Source: Flavobacteriales bacterium
Lineage (GTDB): Bacteria > Bacteroidota > Bacteroidia > Flavobacteriales_D > Parvicellaceae
DNA length: 64,000 nt
NCBI GenBank assembly: GCA_025210295.1
Contig: JAOASC010000048.1
Coordinates: forward strand, 62,001-126,000
Direction: 5' to 3'
The translations under genes and the position numbers were made by a program. A model generated the notes under the pieces. That model made no database searches, was not told the origin of the DNA, and saw nothing but the letters and a program-made list of their open reading frames with translations. This document shows, in pieces, positions 23,820-33,196 of the stretch. Position 1 is the stretch's first letter; each line of letters begins with the position of its first letter.

Positions 23820-26009
23820 ATGTCAACTAATCGATTTAAAGCTTTAGAAGCTTCTCAAAAGAGACAACCGCAAACAGTAAACTACCCATCGGATAAAATA
23901 TCTGATTACTTTGGAGAAAATGTTTTTGATATTGGTAAGATGCGTTCTTACTTAACAGAAGCTGCTTATAAAAGTGTAAAAAAAGCTATGTTAGAAGGAC
24001 ATAGAATTGAACGAAACATTGCTGATCAAATTGCAACTGCAATGAAAGATTGGGCCATGTCTAAAAAAGTAACCCACTATACTCACTGGTTCCAACCTCT
24101 AACAGGTTCTACCGCTGAAAAACATGATGCTTTCTTTACTCCAACTGAAGAAGGTCGAGCAATAGAACAATTCGAGGGAAAACTATTGATTCAACAAGAG
24201 CCTGATGCCTCTTCATTCCCAAATGGAGGTATCCGAAACACTTTTGAAGCTAGAGGATATACAGCATGGGATCCAACGTCACCAGCATTTATTATGGGAC
24301 GCACCTTGTGTATACCGACTATCTTTATTTCTTATACAGGAGAAGCTTTAGATTATAAAGCTCCTTTGTTAAAAGCTTTAGATGCTATTGACGAAGCCGC
24401 TACAGATGTTTGCCAATACTTTGACAAGAACATCTCAAGGGTTCGCGCTACTCTTGGATGGGAACAAGAATATTTTTTAGTTGACACAGCCTTATTTAAT
24501 GCCAGACCTGATTTAATTTTATCTGGACGAGCATTAGTAGGACACTCTCCTGCAAAAGGACAGCAATTGGACGATCACTACTTTGGATCTATTCCTGAAC
24601 GAGCAACTGCTTTTATGCAAGATTTTGAGACAGAAGCATACCGATTAGGAATTCCAGTAACGACAAGACACAACGAAGTAGCTCCTAATCAATTTGAATG
24701 TGCTCCGATGTTTGAAGAAGCTGATCTAGCAGTTGATCACAACTTATTACTAATGGACTTATTAGAAAAAGTTGCCGCTAGACATCACTTTGAAGTTTTA
24801 TTACACGAAAAGCCTTTTGCTGGACTCAACGGCTCTGGAAAGCACAACAACTGGTCTTTAGGGACCAATACTGGTGTTAATTTATTACAACCAGGAAAAA
24901 ATCCAAAAACCAACTTAAGATTTTTAACTTTCTTGGTAAACACCATCAAAGGTATTCATGATTATGCAGATGTATTACGTTCAAGTATCGCTTCTGCATC
25001 TAACGATCATAGGCTTGGAGCAAACGAAGCTCCTCCTGCTATCATGTCTGTTTTTATTGGTTCTCAACTTTCTGAGATGCTAGACAAAATCGAGCAATCT
25101 ATTAAAGCTGGAAAAATGACTCCAGAAGACAAAACAGCATTAAAACTGGATATTGGGAAAATACCTCAATTGATGCTAGACAACACAGACCGTAACAGAA
25201 CTTCTCCTTTTGCTTTTACAGGAAACAAATTTGAGTTTAGGGCAGTTGGTTCAACTGCGAATTGTTCTCAAGCAATGATAGCTATAAATACTATCATGGC
25301 TAAACAATTAAAAGCATTTAAAAAATCTGTTGATGCCAGAATAGCTAAAGGGACGAAAAAGGATGAAGCTATCTTAAAAGAGCTTCAAGACTTAATCAAA
25401 GCCTCTAAAAAAATACGCTTTGAGGGGAATGGATATGGTGAGGAATGGGTTAAAGAAGCTGAAAAGCGTGGACTATCTAACCTTAAAGATACACCAAGAG
25501 CTTTAACTCCAATGAAAACCAAAGACTATGTTGATTTATTTGAGAGTCAAGGCGTTTTAACTAAACGTGAAATTGAAGCAAGGCATGATATAGAATTGGA
25601 AGCATACACCATGAAAATCCAGATTGAGGCACGTATTTTAGGTGACCTTTGTAAAACCTATATTACTCCAGCTGTTATCAGATACCAAACAGAGTTACTA
25701 GATAACGTAAAAGGTCTACAAGATGTTTTGGGCGCTAGTGAAGCTAAAAAAGCTGGAAAAGTTCAAATAGAAATCATCAAAGACATCAGCAAACACCTGG
25801 AAGTGATTAAAACTGATGTTGATAAAATGGTAGAAGAACGAAAGAAAGCTAACAAAATTGAAGATACTGAAGAAAAAGCTTTCGCATACTGTGATAACGT
25901 CAAACCTTTTATTGAAGACATTCGTTACCACACAGACAAGCTAGAGCAATTAGTAGACGACTCTTATTGGCCTCTTCCTAAATTAAGAGAATTGCTGTTT
26001 ACCAAATAA
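23820..26009 (+). CDS. glnN: Glutamine synthetase, type III (GlnN)
   Basis: Type III glutamine synthetase makes glutamine from glutamate, ammonia and ATP as a large dodecamer. The ATG at 23820 gives MSTNRFKALEASQ and a 729-residue protein, the usual length. Family blocks visible are HWFQPLTGSTAEKHDAFF (about 93-110), GWEQEYFLVD (about 217-226), TTRHNEVAPNQFECAPMFEE, the active-site GLNGSGKHNNWSLGTN (about 340-355), and NRTSPFAFTGNKFEFR. Two Lys/Glu-rich helical segments near the C-terminus are usual for type III. No other nitrogen gene lies next to it. A hairpin terminator follows. Confidence 0.96.
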   Translation: MSTNRFKALEASQKRQPQTVNYPSDKISDYFGENVFDIGKMRSYLTEAAYKSVKKAMLEGHRIERNIADQIATAMKDWAMSKKVTHYTHWFQPLTGSTAEKHDAFFTPTEEGRAIEQFEGKLLIQQEPDASSFPNGGIRNTFEARGYTAWDPTSPAFIMGRTLCIPTIFISYTGEALDYKAPLLKALDAIDEAATDVCQYFDKNISRVRATLGWEQEYFLVDTALFNARPDLILSGRALVGHSPAKGQQLDDHYFGSIPERATAFMQDFETEAYRLGIPVTTRHNEVAPNQFECAPMFEEADLAVDHNLLLMDLLEKVAARHHFEVLLHEKPFAGLNGSGKHNNWSLGTNTGVNLLQPGKNPKTNLRFLTFLVNTIKGIHDYADVLRSSIASASNDHRLGANEAPPAIMSVFIGSQLSEMLDKIEQSIKAGKMTPEDKTALKLDIGKIPQLMLDNTDRNRTSPFAFTGNKFEFRAVGSTANCSQAMIAINTIMAKQLKAFKKSVDARIAKGTKKDEAILKELQDLIKASKKIRFEGNGYGEEWVKEAEKRGLSNLKDTPRALTPMKTKDYVDLFESQGVLTKREIEARHDIELEAYTMKIQIEARILGDLCKTYITPAVIRYQTELLDNVKGLQDVLGASEAKKAGKVQIEIIKDISKHLEVIKTDVDKMVEERKKANKIEDTEEKAFAYCDNVKPFIEDIRYHTDKLEQLVDDSYWPLPKLRELLFTK

Positions 26010-26030
26010 ATAAACCATACTTTTTATACC

Positions 26031-26064
26031 AAGGCCTTTAGCTTAATAGCTAAAGGCCTTTTTA
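26031..26064 (+). terminator. Intrinsic terminator after glnN
   Basis: AAGGCCTTTAGCT (26031-26043) and AGCTAAAGGCCTT (26048-26060) form a perfect 13-bp stem with a four-base loop, followed by a T-rich tail, 21 bases after the glnN stop. Confidence 0.88.
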
Positions 26065-26184
26065 TTTATAAAAAAAGCACAAAACAACATCTAAAACTAC
26101 CGTTCATACAATAAAAACACAGCTCTCACCCTCCAGAAAACTACAATAGCGAACTTTGTTGCATTAAATCATATTATACCAACA

Positions 26185-26790
26185 ATGAAATTAAAAACTT
26201 TACTTTTTTCACTAATGGCTACAACAGCCTTATTTGCTCAAAACTCTAAAAAGATTGAAGTCGGAACAAAAACAACAAATTCAGAGCGACGAGACGCGAC
26301 TGAGAGAACAACATCTAACACTAGCAAGACATCAATAACCTGGCGTTTTGAAGGTGAAAAATGGAAAATCGCAAAACGCCCAGGTCTTCCTGGAGTTAGT
26401 GATTATTTATCAAAATATGAATCTTCCAATCAATACTTAACACAATCAAAAAAACAATTTAAAATAGGACTAATTGGTACAGGAGCGGTTTATACTGGGA
26501 TAACGATGACTTTTGTTGGTTCATTTATTGAACCTGAATCAAGTACACAAAGCAACAAACCTTCTTTTTTAAACCCTCTAACCATTTCGGGAATCGCTTT
26601 AGCTGTTGGGGGCGCAGCTGTTGGAACGATCTTTAAAACGAAAGGCTTGAACACTTTAAAAAAGTCTGCAAAAGCCTATAATGACGAATTATCGAAATCA
26701 AGTACCATAAGAAAACAACCAGCTACTTATAGTTGTGCTATTGGATCTAGCACAAGCCTTTTAGGTTTAAGTTTTAATGTCAAATTTTAA
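26185..26790 (+). CDS. Exported protein, unknown function
   Basis: A 201-residue product with a signal peptide (MKLKTLLFSLMATTALFAQ). Residues 20-55 are polar and rich in Thr, Ser, Arg and Lys. Two hydrophobic segments around residues 91-113 and 128-150 enclose a Ser/Asn/Pro loop, as in a glycine-rich membrane hairpin. A C-terminal segment ends in a Phe (SFNVKF), the aromatic end usual for outer-membrane proteins. No family was recognised. It precedes a barrel-like protein gene that starts four bases after its stop. Confidence 0.7.
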   Translation: MKLKTLLFSLMATTALFAQNSKKIEVGTKTTNSERRDATERTTSNTSKTSITWRFEGEKWKIAKRPGLPGVSDYLSKYESSNQYLTQSKKQFKIGLIGTGAVYTGITMTFVGSFIEPESSTQSNKPSFLNPLTISGIALAVGGAAVGTIFKTKGLNTLKKSAKAYNDELSKSSTIRKQPATYSCAIGSSTSLLGLSFNVKF

Positions 26791-26794
26791 GAAG

Positions 26795-27823
26795 ATGAAA
26801 CACTATTTTTTACCACTCTTCTTTCTTGTTATCGGAAGCACTTTAACTGGACAAGAGACGATTTTAGCAAAATTCACCAATGGTGAAGAAAAAGAAATAC
26901 AATATTTTGATGATCCATATCGTCTACCAAAATTCGAGGTAGGCTTTAGCCCTTTTACCATTACTTCTATGCCAAGAGTAGTATTCGGTTACAAAATAGA
27001 ACCTCGATTTAGAGTTAATGAAATCCTAAGCTTTGATGGTCACTTTATTTCAGACTATACTGACGACATGAATGAAATGTCGGGAAGATATGACTTCTCT
27101 ACCAAAACTTATGATTTTAGCTTAATGGGACATTATACTTTTGCCAACAAAATATCAAAAGAGAACAAAATGATTCCTGTAGGCTACGATTACGCTAGTT
27201 CTGGCGATTATGAATCTGGCAATGTTATTTATAAAATTGAATTACCTGTTATTAAAAACACAGCCTATAGAGTTGATGGAGGTTTTGGAAAACTTGCCAC
27301 TAATGCCCTTTACTCTGAAAGAGATACTCTCTCCAACTATTACGTTGGTGGACCTATACTAGCATCAAGCCTACAAGTTGGTGCAAGCATATTCAAATCG
27401 AGAAGCTATCAAGTGATTAGCGACGGTGAACGGTTCTCCTACTTTCGAACAACAACGTTTTACACTTATTTAACTTACGCTTTGGCCAATAAATACAACA
27501 TATACCGACAAGATGAGATCAAGCAACCTGATGGTGAGACAGCATACACCTATACAGATGTTACCTCAAACATCTCCGACTTAAAGGAAACTAGAGTTGG
27601 TTTTAGAATTGGTGTATCACACAGCATAGGAATGCGAAATACAGGTATTGCAGCAACAGTAGGTCTCGTTGCTGGAATAACCCCAACTTTTACCTCCTCT
27701 GGCTTTGGATATAACGCCAACAAAACAATGGATCATAAATCAGGCAGCAGTAATACTAGCGGAGCAACTTACTTTGGTTTTAATGTTGGACTTTCTTTTG
27801 GTGACAGTCCATGGAGAAAATAA
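26795..27823 (+). CDS. Outer-membrane-like protein, unknown function
   Basis: The ATG at 26795 gives a signal peptide (MKHYFLPLFFLVIGSTLTGQ) directly after the preceding gene; an earlier ATG at 26777 overlaps that gene and was rejected. The 342-residue product has alternating hydrophobic and polar residues, many aromatic residues at strand ends and glycines (for example VGFRIGVSHSIGMRNTGIAATVGLVAG), typical of an outer-membrane beta-barrel. No family motif is visible. It shares an operon with the previous protein and probably the SPFH gene, 35 bases downstream. Confidence 0.7.
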   Translation: MKHYFLPLFFLVIGSTLTGQETILAKFTNGEEKEIQYFDDPYRLPKFEVGFSPFTITSMPRVVFGYKIEPRFRVNEILSFDGHFISDYTDDMNEMSGRYDFSTKTYDFSLMGHYTFANKISKENKMIPVGYDYASSGDYESGNVIYKIELPVIKNTAYRVDGGFGKLATNALYSERDTLSNYYVGGPILASSLQVGASIFKSRSYQVISDGERFSYFRTTTFYTYLTYALANKYNIYRQDEIKQPDGETAYTYTDVTSNISDLKETRVGFRIGVSHSIGMRNTGIAATVGLVAGITPTFTSSGFGYNANKTMDHKSGSSNTSGATYFGFNVGLSFGDSPWRK

Positions 27824-27858
27824 TAATTTTCGTTACATTTACTGTTAAAACTTAAATT

Positions 27859-28782
27859 ATGCAAGAGTTATACACCTCCTACGGAGTTGGGATCCTCATC
27901 CTAGCCCTACTTATTTACAAGGCAGTCATCATTGTCGATGAAAAGACCTTTTACGTCATTCAACGATTAGGTAAGTTTAACCGAATGGCTGGAGCTGGTT
28001 TTGGAATCATTATTCCCTTTATCGATTCTAAAGTTGGAATTCTTAACATGCGAATTCAGCAATTAGATGTTGATATTGAAACCAAGACCCAAGATGATGT
28101 TTTTGTTCACCTTAGGGTTTCTGTCCAATACCAAGTAATGCAAGATAAACTTTGGGATGCCTACTATTCTCTAGACAATCCACGCCATCAAATTTCTTCT
28201 TACATCTTTGATGATGTTCGAGCGGAAGTTCCTAAAATGGAATTAGATGATGTATTTGCTAAAAAAGATGATATTGCTGATGCGGTTAGAAAAAATCTTT
28301 CTGACTCAATGCATGAATATGGATACATCATTGTAAAAGCACTTATTACAGATATTGATCCTGATGCAAACGTAAAAGAATCGATGAATAAGATTAATGC
28401 TGCTAAGAGAGAAAAAGAAGCAGCTATTGAGGAAGCTGAAGCTCAAAAAATTAGAGTTGTCAAAGCGGCTGAGGCTGATGCTGAATCTAAACGTTTATCT
28501 GGGGAAGGTATTGCTCAACAACGATTAGAAATAGTAAGAGGATTTAAAGATTCTGTAGAAGACTTCCAAAAGACATTGAAAAACATTACTCACGAGGAAG
28601 TCATGCAATTTGTATTGTTAACACAGTATTTTGACACCTTAAACAACATCGGTCAAAATGGGAAAAACACCTCTATTTTGGTCCCTCATTCGCCAAGTGC
28701 AATGAAAGACTTCCAACAACAAATAGTAGAGGGAACCTTGATTGGAAAAAAGCTACAAGAAGCTTCTGATGACGATGATTAA
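27859..28782 (+). CDS. SPFH-domain (stomatin/HflC-like) membrane protein
   Basis: The 307-residue protein has one N-terminal membrane segment (about residues 9-27), the SPFH domain (VIQRLGKFNRMAGAGFGIIIPF, about 34-55, and the DDVFVHLRVSVQYQV strand), then a long Glu/Ala/Lys-rich coiled coil (about 175-225) that drives oligomerisation, and a C-terminal helix rich in Gln. SPFH proteins form ring-like membrane microdomains and guard membrane proteases such as FtsH. The RRxG-like RLGKFNRMAGAGFG segment is typical of the stomatin/paraslipin group. No NfeD partner gene is adjacent. Confidence 0.9.
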   Translation: MQELYTSYGVGILILALLIYKAVIIVDEKTFYVIQRLGKFNRMAGAGFGIIIPFIDSKVGILNMRIQQLDVDIETKTQDDVFVHLRVSVQYQVMQDKLWDAYYSLDNPRHQISSYIFDDVRAEVPKMELDDVFAKKDDIADAVRKNLSDSMHEYGYIIVKALITDIDPDANVKESMNKINAAKREKEAAIEEAEAQKIRVVKAAEADAESKRLSGEGIAQQRLEIVRGFKDSVEDFQKTLKNITHEEVMQFVLLTQYFDTLNNIGQNGKNTSILVPHSPSAMKDFQQQIVEGTLIGKKLQEASDDDD

Positions 28783-28792
28783 AAATAAAAAA

Positions 28793-29536
28793 ATGAAACG
28801 ATTTAACATAACTATTAGTTTAATATTCATTTACAACCTTATTACCTTTTCTCAAACAGACACCATAGTAAGAAAATCTCTTTTTTCTGAAAATAGTGAC
28901 ACAACCGAAGTATTCTTAGTCAATAGAGTACCTAAACCTTTTAAAAATGTTTTTTCATATGACCTACTAGGCATAACATGGGGAGAAAGGAAAATATCTT
29001 ATGATAGACTTATAACAAAATATTTAGCCATTAACTTTTCTGCAGGATATACGAAAGAAGATTTAATTTACAACATGTCTAATGCAGAATCTATTTATGA
29101 ATATAGCTATGACTTTTTAGACGGTGAAGCATCCCATAGAGCCACCCTTGGCTATATGTATTCTTTTGGAATAAAAAGATACTTAAAAACTTCATTTTAT
29201 GGAACATATATCTCTCCAGTAATTAGCATTGCAGAATATAAAGCAAAAGCATACAAACGTCTTAATGGAAGTTACAAAGACGATTATGATTTTACTGATG
29301 AATATAATGTTAATAACAGATCAATAACTGATTTTAAAGTTGAGTTAGGGTATATTTACTATTCAGATAAACATTTTTTTTGGAATGCTAATGTAGCTGC
29401 AGGTTTAAGAAAAAGCAGAGAACAATTCTTTTCTGAAATTGACACTTACCCGCAAACATATACCTACATACAAAATGATGTTTCAACTCTGCTTCCATTA
29501 ATAACATTTGGATTTAAAATCGGAATTGCATTTTAA
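28793..29536 (+). CDS. Exported outer-membrane-like protein, unknown function
   Basis: The ATG at 28793 gives MKRFNITISLIFIYNLITFSQ, a signal peptide, ten bases after the SPFH gene stop; an earlier start at 28742 overlaps that gene and adds a basic stretch. The 247-residue protein has alternating patterns rich in Tyr and Phe (for example KYLAINFSAGY, RATLGYMYSFGIKRYL) as in small outer-membrane barrels, and ends in a Phe (FGFKIGIAF). No family was recognised. It ends convergent with the next minus-strand gene, overlapping its stop region by four bases. Confidence 0.65.
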   Translation: MKRFNITISLIFIYNLITFSQTDTIVRKSLFSENSDTTEVFLVNRVPKPFKNVFSYDLLGITWGERKISYDRLITKYLAINFSAGYTKEDLIYNMSNAESIYEYSYDFLDGEASHRATLGYMYSFGIKRYLKTSFYGTYISPVISIAEYKAKAYKRLNGSYKDDYDFTDEYNVNNRSITDFKVELGYIYYSDKHFFWNANVAAGLRKSREQFFSEIDTYPQTYTYIQNDVSTLLPLITFGFKIGIAF

Positions 29537-31134
29537 TCATTTAATGTCAACTTAGCCCATTTTCGTTTTTTCCCTTTAGCACCCATAATATACAGATTGT
29601 CTTCTTTTTGGAAATACGACAATGGCTTATGTCTAATTTTCACTTCATCTACACCAACAATAGGCATTAAATATCGTTTATCTATGTTACCTTCAGCGTC
29701 TAATTTAACAGAGTAAACTTTAGAGTCTGGATTATTTGTCGTTTCTTTTGCTTGTTTAATTGTTTTTCCATTATTTTTTTCATTTTCGTTAAAAACAAAA
29801 TAAAATTCTTGATTTACCAAATCACTTAAAATTGAAAAACTGGACTGATGCTTCTCTATTGTTCTATCCCACAATATTTTACCTTCTTTTGACAACTTAA
29901 TTACAATTATATTATGCATAGAATTTACGTCCCCATACATACCACCTGTATGTTTCTCACAAGCATAGTCATAACTACTATATGTATGAGGTCTTACGCA
30001 AGCTGATAAAATTTGACCTACCACATAGTAACAATCTTTTGTATTGCTAGTAAAAACATTTGTTATATTAAAATCATGAATACCAAATCCATTTTCATAT
30101 CTTTTTTGCCCTAAATTTTGTACTATAACATCTTTAGATACTTCTTCTGCTTCTTTATTCTCAACATCATGAGTAAACTGGTTAACCCTAAGAAAAAAGA
30201 AAAATCTGACTTTAAGAATACTATTGTAAGAATCTACAATCCCTATACCTGATGAATTAGAGGTTGTTCCAAAAAATAATAGATCATCATGTTCTGTATA
30301 TAGTTCAACTTCGTGTATCTTATTATTGTTAGGAAAATTTAAATCTAATATTTTTGATTTAGACTTTCCTTTATAACAAGAAAATAAGCTAAATCGTTCT
30401 TCCATAGAGTAACCTTGATCAACACCTCCATATTGAGTAATAATAAAATGCAAACTATTCCCATTATTTGGCAATACACATTTTTTAACTTTCATAAGTC
30501 CTGATTGAATTGGAAATACAGACTCTTTTTTCCACAATTGATTAAGTTTATTATCTGTAACCGCATATTCAAACTTAGGAGATGGAAAGTTTTTTGCATA
30601 AACCTTTTTTGTAGAAAAGTTTGTCCTATAAAACACAATTTTTGATTTGTCATCTGAAACAGCATATTTGCACTGAAATGTTATTTCCCCCATAAACTTA
30701 TAGAGCCCATTAAAAGTAGTTATCAATTTACTGTCTTTTTCACTTATCCCTCCATCATCACTTACAATAAAAGCGATAATTTTTAAGGCCTTACTTTTCT
30801 TTTCATAACTGTATGCGAATATATTTAGTTTTTTTTCTATAATTTCAGTTCCAAAATAATAAGTATCCTTGCCTTCTAATTTGGGAAGACTTAATTCTTT
30901 AAAAAAAATTAACGAACCTTGCAGGTCATACTTGTTAACAATAACTTTTTTAGGTTGAACAACACTAAGAGAATAAGGACGTACTGTATAGAAGCAGTCA
31001 GACGCAGACAGTACCCGTCCTAACATAAAGCTTTTTGTCTCTGACAGCTCACCGAAACTAGATGTAAAGTGGCCTTGAGCCCCTAAATCCATTAACGAAA
31101 GAATTAAAATTAAACCTAATAATATCTTTTTCAT
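29533..31134 (-). CDS. Exported protein, unknown function
   Basis: A 533-residue product with a signal peptide (MKKILLGLILILSLMDLGAQ). The mature part has repeated short strands alternating with Lys-rich, Asp-rich turns and phrases like ILWDRTIEKH and DNKLNQLWKK that resemble blades of a beta-propeller, and carries Tyr/Phe in strand positions. No motif was recognised. A TATTTTTG box lies 18-25 bases upstream inside the gldH-gap, a possible -7 element. It is read in the same direction as gldH, 28 bases after it. Confidence 0.65.
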   Translation of the reverse strand: MKKILLGLILILSLMDLGAQGHFTSSFGELSETKSFMLGRVLSASDCFYTVRPYSLSVVQPKKVIVNKYDLQGSLIFFKELSLPKLEGKDTYYFGTEIIEKKLNIFAYSYEKKSKALKIIAFIVSDDGGISEKDSKLITTFNGLYKFMGEITFQCKYAVSDDKSKIVFYRTNFSTKKVYAKNFPSPKFEYAVTDNKLNQLWKKESVFPIQSGLMKVKKCVLPNNGNSLHFIITQYGGVDQGYSMEERFSLFSCYKGKSKSKILDLNFPNNNKIHEVELYTEHDDLLFFGTTSNSSGIGIVDSYNSILKVRFFFFLRVNQFTHDVENKEAEEVSKDVIVQNLGQKRYENGFGIHDFNITNVFTSNTKDCYYVVGQILSACVRPHTYSSYDYACEKHTGGMYGDVNSMHNIIVIKLSKEGKILWDRTIEKHQSSFSILSDLVNQEFYFVFNENEKNNGKTIKQAKETTNNPDSKVYSVKLDAEGNIDKRYLMPIVGVDEVKIRHKPLSYFQKEDNLYIMGAKGKKRKWAKLTLND

Positions 31135-31162
31135 CTTTTCTATAAATTCAACAAAAATACAA

Positions 31163-31651
31163 TCACTTCTCTTCCCACTTTTTCAACTTAAGCCCTACAT
31201 CAGTAACTTCCTCTAAAATAGGCTTACGCATTCCATGCGTTAAAGACACTTTATAACTCCCACTTACAGGGAATTTTCGATGCTGCATAAAAGTTGATGT
31301 GGTAGTAATAATAGTTCCTGAGTTTTTTCCTAACCAATAGCCGTATTCATCTGCTAACTGCACCTCCAATGTATCTCTACGTGTTTTTCCATTTGGGAAG
31401 GTTAAGTCAGAAAATAAATAAATATTACTCCATTGATAGTTTTCGGTATTTCTTACCAAAACAGAAAAATCATAATAATTAATCGTATCCTGAATCTCAA
31501 ATTCGAAATGCAAAGTATCTGCCTCTCCCCATGTTGAATGCTGGATCGTTTTACTCTGATTAAACAGCACCCCTGATTCTCCACAAGAATGTGACAAAAC
31601 AGAGAGTACAGCTAATAGAAATACATTAACTTTTTTTATCTCCTGAAGCAT
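31163..31651 (-). CDS. gldH: Gliding motility lipoprotein GldH
   Basis: GldH is needed for gliding in Flavobacterium and is anchored as a lipoprotein. The start used is the ATG at 31651, giving 162 residues with MLQEIKKVNVFLLAVLSVLS and a lipobox HSCGE (cysteine near residue 24). The frame is open much further upstream but only as an antisense-free shadow of the RicT tail, so a longer start is rejected. The mature part has the GldH pattern FEIQDTINYYDFSVLVRNT, YQWSNIYLFSDLTFPNGK and DEYGYWLGKNSG. The start overlaps the end of the RicT gene by 26 bases in another frame, pointing to translational coupling. Confidence 0.9.
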   Translation of the reverse strand: MLQEIKKVNVFLLAVLSVLSHSCGESGVLFNQSKTIQHSTWGEADTLHFEFEIQDTINYYDFSVLVRNTENYQWSNIYLFSDLTFPNGKTRRDTLEVQLADEYGYWLGKNSGTIITTTSTFMQHRKFPVSGSYKVSLTHGMRKPILEEVTDVGLKLKKWEEK

Positions 31652-33059
31652 TTGCATTTCCTTTAGGTTTGTTATTATTTCTATTCTGGTTTGGTTTACG
31701 ATTCCTGTTATTAGGTCTAGCATTTTTCTTTGCTCCATTTTGAGCTTGCCCACCTTCTTTTCTAGGATTACCTCCTTTAGGTTTATTATTATTCCTTGAC
31801 TTATTTGAGTTATTCGCTTTTGGTTTTCTGTTTGAGTTATTGGCCTTGGGCTTATCTTGTCTGTCTTTAGAATTTTGATTTTTATTCCCAGCCTCTGCCC
31901 TACGCTTGTTATTTCTATTTTTAGTGTTTCTATTATTTCTCTTTTTCTTAGCAAACTGCTTATCAAAACGTGTCAAATCATCTTGTCCGACCACATTTTC
32001 ATAAGCTGGTTCTACTTCAACAGCTTCAACTACAGCAAAGCTTTTTAAGTCTTTTGGAATTGTTCCTTTTTTATTCAGTTCTAACAATTCAGTTACACGA
32101 TCAACCTCTAATGGCACGATATTATTTTGTCCTTTTTCAGTTTGAACCAAGTACCACATCATTCTTCTAAAAACATCTGTTTTTATATGAACTGCATTAC
32201 CATTTTTCGTTTTAATTTGTTTACGGGTATCAGGAAACATTTTTAAAGCATCTGCATATTGATCTAGCTCAAAATTTAAGCAACACTTTAACTTTCCGCA
32301 CTGACCTGCTAACTTCTGAGGATTTAAAGACAGCTGTTGATAACGAGCTGCACTCGTAGAAACCGTTCTAAAATCAGTTAACCAAGTAGAACAACACAAC
32401 TCTCTACCACAAGAACCGATCCCACCTAAACGACCTGCTTCTTGCCTTGCTCCGATTTGCTTCATTTCTACTCTTACTTTAAAGCGATCGGCGATTACTT
32501 TTATCAACTCTCTAAAGTCTACACGTTGATCGGCTGTATAGAAAAATGTTGCTTTCTTACCATCAGCTTGATACTCTACGTCACTAATTTTCATCTCGAG
32601 ACCTAGCTTGATGGCCATTTCTCTTGTTTCGTGCATTGTTTCGTATTCTCTTCCTCTTGCTTCTTTCCAAGCACTAAGATCTTGTTCGGTAGGTTTTCGA
32701 TAAATCTTTTTTAGTTCTCTATATTGAGTTTTTTCTTTTTTACGTTTCATTTGGTGGCGCACCAACTCACCTGTGGTCATAACCACTCCTACATCTACTC
32801 CTGGAGCTCCTTCAACAACCACAGAGTCTCCTTTGTATAGCAAAAAAGATTTATCATTTCTATAGAAGCCTTTTCTTCCATTCTTAAAGCTTACTTCTAC
32901 AACATCGAACCCCTTTTTCCCATTTGGCGCTGGCAAATCAGCCAACCAATTAAACACCGACATTCTTTCACAGCCTCCAGATGAGCAATTTCCATTGCTT
33001 TTACATCCATTTGGCACTCCATCTGCCGTTTTATTATTTGAACATGAACTACATCCCAT
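31626..33059 (-). CDS. ricT: RicT-family (PSP1-domain) iron-sulphur regulatory protein
   Basis: This 477-residue protein has a PSP1 domain related to Bacillus RicT (YaaT), which forms a [4Fe-4S]-bearing complex affecting RNA processing. Two cysteine groups are visible: C3, C6, C19, C25 and C30 at the N-terminus (unusual addition) and the family CGRELCCS and CGKLKCCLNFE blocks near residues 217-265. Residues about 375-477 are a tail of Asn, Lys, Arg and Gly repeats (RNNNKPKG-like), likely disordered and able to bind RNA. It is placed directly before gldH, an arrangement common in Flavobacteriia. No RicA or RicF gene is seen. Confidence 0.9.
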   Translation of the reverse strand: MGCSSCSNNKTADGVPNGCKSNGNCSSGGCERMSVFNWLADLPAPNGKKGFDVVEVSFKNGRKGFYRNDKSFLLYKGDSVVVEGAPGVDVGVVMTTGELVRHQMKRKKEKTQYRELKKIYRKPTEQDLSAWKEARGREYETMHETREMAIKLGLEMKISDVEYQADGKKATFFYTADQRVDFRELIKVIADRFKVRVEMKQIGARQEAGRLGGIGSCGRELCCSTWLTDFRTVSTSAARYQQLSLNPQKLAGQCGKLKCCLNFELDQYADALKMFPDTRKQIKTKNGNAVHIKTDVFRRMMWYLVQTEKGQNNIVPLEVDRVTELLELNKKGTIPKDLKSFAVVEAVEVEPAYENVVGQDDLTRFDKQFAKKKRNNRNTKNRNNKRRAEAGNKNQNSKDRQDKPKANNSNRKPKANNSNKSRNNNKPKGGNPRKEGGQAQNGAKKNARPNNRNRKPNQNRNNNKPKGNANASGDKKS

Positions 33060-33155
33060 GATTATTATCTCTCTTTTATACTAAAGCTATTTAAAATTAA
33101 TAGTTTCAGTAAAATAACGTCATTGTTTTTATTACAAAACAATCATACATTTAAA

Positions 33156-33181
33156 CATCATCTCTTCAACCTGAGATGATT
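33156..33181 (-). terminator. Possible hairpin after rseP
   Basis: ATCATCTC (33157-33164) and GAGATGAT (33173-33180) form an eight-bp stem with an eight-base loop, 17 bases after the rseP stop. The T run after it is poor, so termination is uncertain. Confidence 0.35.
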
Positions 33182-33196
33182 TGCTAAGTTAAACAT

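Noticed and set aside
31163-31966. GldH frame extended to 267 residues from a start at 31966
   Set aside because: The first ~105 residues lie opposite in frame to the low-complexity RicT tail, have no homology pattern, and would place the lipoprotein signal in the middle of the protein. The ATG at 31651 gives a correct SPII signal.
33156-33181. Strong rho-independent terminator after rseP
   Set aside because: The stem is good but no proper T run follows on the minus strand, so it is kept only as a weak candidate.
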